Assembly: GCF_036924535.1 (NCBI RefSeq)
Contig: NZ_JAZHRT010000001.1
Span: forward strand, 6,386,001 to 6,450,000
Direction of reading: 5' to 3'
DNA length: 64,000 nucleotides
From: Bradyrhizobium sp. AZCC 2262
GTDB lineage: Bacteria; Pseudomonadota; Alphaproteobacteria; Rhizobiales; Xanthobacteraceae
This document shows, piece after piece, positions 62,510 to 64,000 of the stretch. Numbering within the stretch: the stretch's first letter is position 1; every line of letters starts with the position of its first letter. The notes below the pieces were generated by a model, which was not told where the DNA came from, did not search any database, and saw only the letters and a list, made by a program, of their open reading frames with translations. The translations under genes and the position numbers were made by a program.

Positions 62510-62710
62510 ATGGCTAAAGGTACGGTGAAGTGGTTCAATCCAACCAAGGGTTATGGGTTCATCCAGCCCTCGAGCGGCGGCAAGGACGTGTTCGTTCATA
62601 TTTCGGCAGTTGAGAAAGCTGGTCTTTCGACACTCAATGAAGGGCAGACCGTCGAATACGAAGAGATCGCCAATCGCGGTAAGACTTCGGCCGAGAACCT
62701 CAAGGTTTAG
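62510..62710 (+). CDS. cspA: Cold shock protein (CspA family)
   Basis: The 66-residue cold-shock domain has both RNA-binding motifs: KGYGFIQPS (RNP1) and VFVHISAV (RNP2), with the [16 protein letters not shown] start. It binds single-stranded nucleic acids and is usually cold- or stationary-induced. The gene stands alone, with the spaced start behind CGGAGACGACGTGA. Confidence 0.95.
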   Translation: MAKGTVKWFNPTKGYGFIQPSSGGKDVFVHISAVEKAGLSTLNEGQTVEYEEIANRGKTSAENLKV

Positions 62711-62856
62711 CGCAAACGCGCGGTCGGCAACGGCGCGCTCTCGGAGTTAAATCCGGGAGTTGGGCTAAGAAAATTTCTCAAAAACTGTGAGCGTTCGGCG
62801 GAGCGGGCACCGCTTCTGCACGTGCGATAGATCCTTCGTGCGCGAAAACCGGCCGC

Positions 62857-63516
62857 TCAATCTTCCGTAACCCATTTCTGGACCGTCATCACGTCGGGTG
62901 GCTGCAAATAGCCGCGCGGCCAGAGATCGACGACCCACTCGACCTTGGTGGCGCGATCGACCAGCACTGCGGTGTTGTGCGGCGTCTGCAGCACCAGCGT
63001 ATTGCCGCGATATTTCGGATCGCCGATCGCGTGATGCTTCAAGAGGCCCCACTCCCGCAGCACCAGCAACAGGCTTGTCGTGTTCCGCGTCGTGTCCCAG
63101 CAATCGAAATTGTGCTTGTCGTCGAAGTAGCGGAAGTCCGCTTTCGCCACGCGCTTGTTGGTACCGAGGATCGGCCCCATGCGGCGGTCGAACCACACTA
63201 CCACCTTCTGCACCGCGGCGCGTTCGGCCGCAGCCGAGGCCCGCCCCGCCGCCATGATTTGTGTGATCGCGCTACGGTCGCCGGCCGAAAAATCGAGGAT
63301 CTCGCGGCGCCGGCAGACGAAGCCGTAGCAGACCGTCATGGATGTGGCCGACGGCGGATAGATCGAAACCGAGCTGTAGAGATAAGCGATCGCAGAACTC
63401 AGCTCGACGGCCTTCGCCGCGGGCGCGCCAAATAGCGCGGTGAGGACAACGCCGAGCACCGCCGCGAAGCTGGTTCGCGTGCGGCTTCCCCGTATCGGCA
63501 AAGCGGCGTCTCTCAT
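62857..63516 (-). CDS. Exported hypothetical protein with possible Cys-His-Asp triad
   Basis: The 219-residue product has a signal peptide (about residues 15-36, ending PAAKAVE). The mature part has VCYGFVCRRREILDFSAGDR, then FDCWDTTRNTTSLLLVLRE, then VLQTPHNTAVLVDRATKVEWVVDLWP (cited in parts). Cys in DCWD, His in TPHNTAV and Asp in VVDLWP are in the order Cys-His-Asp of transglutaminase-like or papain-like folds; this is inference from pattern only. No family is recognised. The stop lies 146 bp downstream of cspA, on the opposite strand. Confidence 0.65.
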   Translation of the reverse strand: MRDAALPIRGSRTRTSFAAVLGVVLTALFGAPAAKAVELSSAIAYLYSSVSIYPPSATSMTVCYGFVCRRREILDFSAGDRSAITQIMAAGRASAAAERAAVQKVVVWFDRRMGPILGTNKRVAKADFRYFDDKHNFDCWDTTRNTTSLLLVLREWGLLKHHAIGDPKYRGNTLVLQTPHNTAVLVDRATKVEWVVDLWPRGYLQPPDVMTVQKWVTED

Positions 63517-63685
63517 GATCCCTGCTGTTCCCAAGCGACGACGTGCCTGACGATTAGCGCGGCGTCCTCACGCTGCCAACCAGCAAGCCCGCGATCTGTG
63601 GATCACGCCGCGGAAATTCCGGCAGCTGTGTTTTCCGTGCGCCAGTTGGTTCCTCCCGCATCGCGCGGGTCTCGAAGCCACGGGA

Positions 63686-64000
63686 TTAACCGACCGGCAG
63701 CGGCGCGTCGCGTTTGACCTCTTCCATCACGGCGTAAGTCCGCGTCTCGCGCACGCCCGGCAGCGCCAGCAGGCTCTCGCCCAGGAACCGGCGGTAGGCG
63801 GTCATGTCGGCGACCCGGGCTTTGACCAGATAATCGAAGCCCCCCGCCACCATGTGGCACTCCAGCACCTCGGGCGCCGTCTGCACCGCTCTGGCGAACC
63901 GCTCGAAGACGTCAGGTGTGGTCTTGTCGAGCACCACCTCGACGAACACGAGCAAGCCCAGGCCCAGCCGGTGCGGATTGAGCCGGGCGCCGTAACCTTC
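63686..64000 (-). CDS. Lrp/AsnC family regulator, C-terminal part (5' truncated by window)
   Basis: The frame is open to the window edge. The visible ~104 residues are the RAM ligand-binding domain: LGLGLLVFVEVVLDKTTPD, FERFARAVQTAPEVLECHMV, GGFDYLVKARVADMTAYRRF, and a terminal RETRTYAVMEEVK. This domain forms oligomers and binds amino acids. The HTH is outside the window, so regulatory target is unknown; the next gene upstream is not visible. Confidence 0.85.
   Translation of the reverse strand, partial: EGYGARLNPHRLGLGLLVFVEVVLDKTTPDVFERFARAVQTAPEVLECHMVAGGFDYLVKARVADMTAYRRFLGESLLALPGVRETRTYAVMEEVKRDAPLPVG

Overview
The window is GC-rich chromosomal DNA of an alphaproteobacterium, most likely Bradyrhizobium or a close relative in the Nitrobacteraceae. 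This rests on gene content (CheA with a C-terminal receiver, ChpT, DUF1134, DUF2927, a Bradyrhizobium-type D-tartrate dehydratase, Lys/Ala-rich tails) and on several families of palindromic intergenic repeats that I recall from Bradyrhizobium genomes. No phage, transposase, rRNA or CRISPR array is visible.

Layout. 1-302: 3' end of a glutathionylspermidine-synthase-type ATP-grasp gene. 343-6145: minus-strand chemotaxis operon cheA-cheW-cheY-cheB-cheR. 6387-10817: chpT, cysQ, a YHS-domain protein, a DUF1134 envelope protein and a coiled-coil membrane protein. 10971: tRNA-Val(CAC). 11259-19428: accessory block with a lipoprotein, a LuxR-type regulator lacking its phospho-acceptor, an atypical type I secretion exporter (ABC protein plus HlyD-like adaptor), two related Gly/Asn-rich proteins encoded just upstream of the exporter, and three small ORFs. 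19562-28451: M20 peptidase, TPP enzyme, L,D-transpeptidase, DUF2927, LysR, M48 peptidase and DUF898. 28538-46096: catabolic region with isovaleryl-CoA dehydrogenase, two tandem CYP153-like P450s, D-tartrate dehydratase with divergent LysR, an acyl-CoA dehydrogenase/CaiB/MaoC-like operon with divergent LysR, a Baeyer-Villiger monooxygenase with a DapA-like lyase, an amidase and a benzoylformate-decarboxylase-like enzyme. 46210-55336: mixed housekeeping and hypothetical genes, including ycjX-ycjF, a decayed second fragment of ycjF, and a cupin/AraC pair. 55337-56402: gene-free and repeat-like. 56403-64000: GT39 glycosyltransferase, a frameshifted membrane [2Fe-2S] adenylate cyclase, sulfite-dehydrogenase-like sorAB, cspA, a secreted hypothetical and the end of an Lrp-family regulator.

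How the genes work together. The chemotaxis genes form one phosphorelay. The secretion block looks self-contained: candidate substrates lie upstream on the same strand as the exporter, whose two genes overlap by ATGA, and a regulator converges on them; no outer-membrane TolC partner is in the window. The catabolic genes are small separate units, each with its own regulator, for hydrocarbons, hydroxy acids, branched-chain acyl-CoAs and ketones or aromatics.

The best candidate for an undescribed system is the type I exporter with its repeat proteins (12043-18441). Other unusual points are the [2Fe-2S]/membrane adenylate cyclase with a one-base frameshift, the ycjF relic, and repeats that supply the stop codons of genes.
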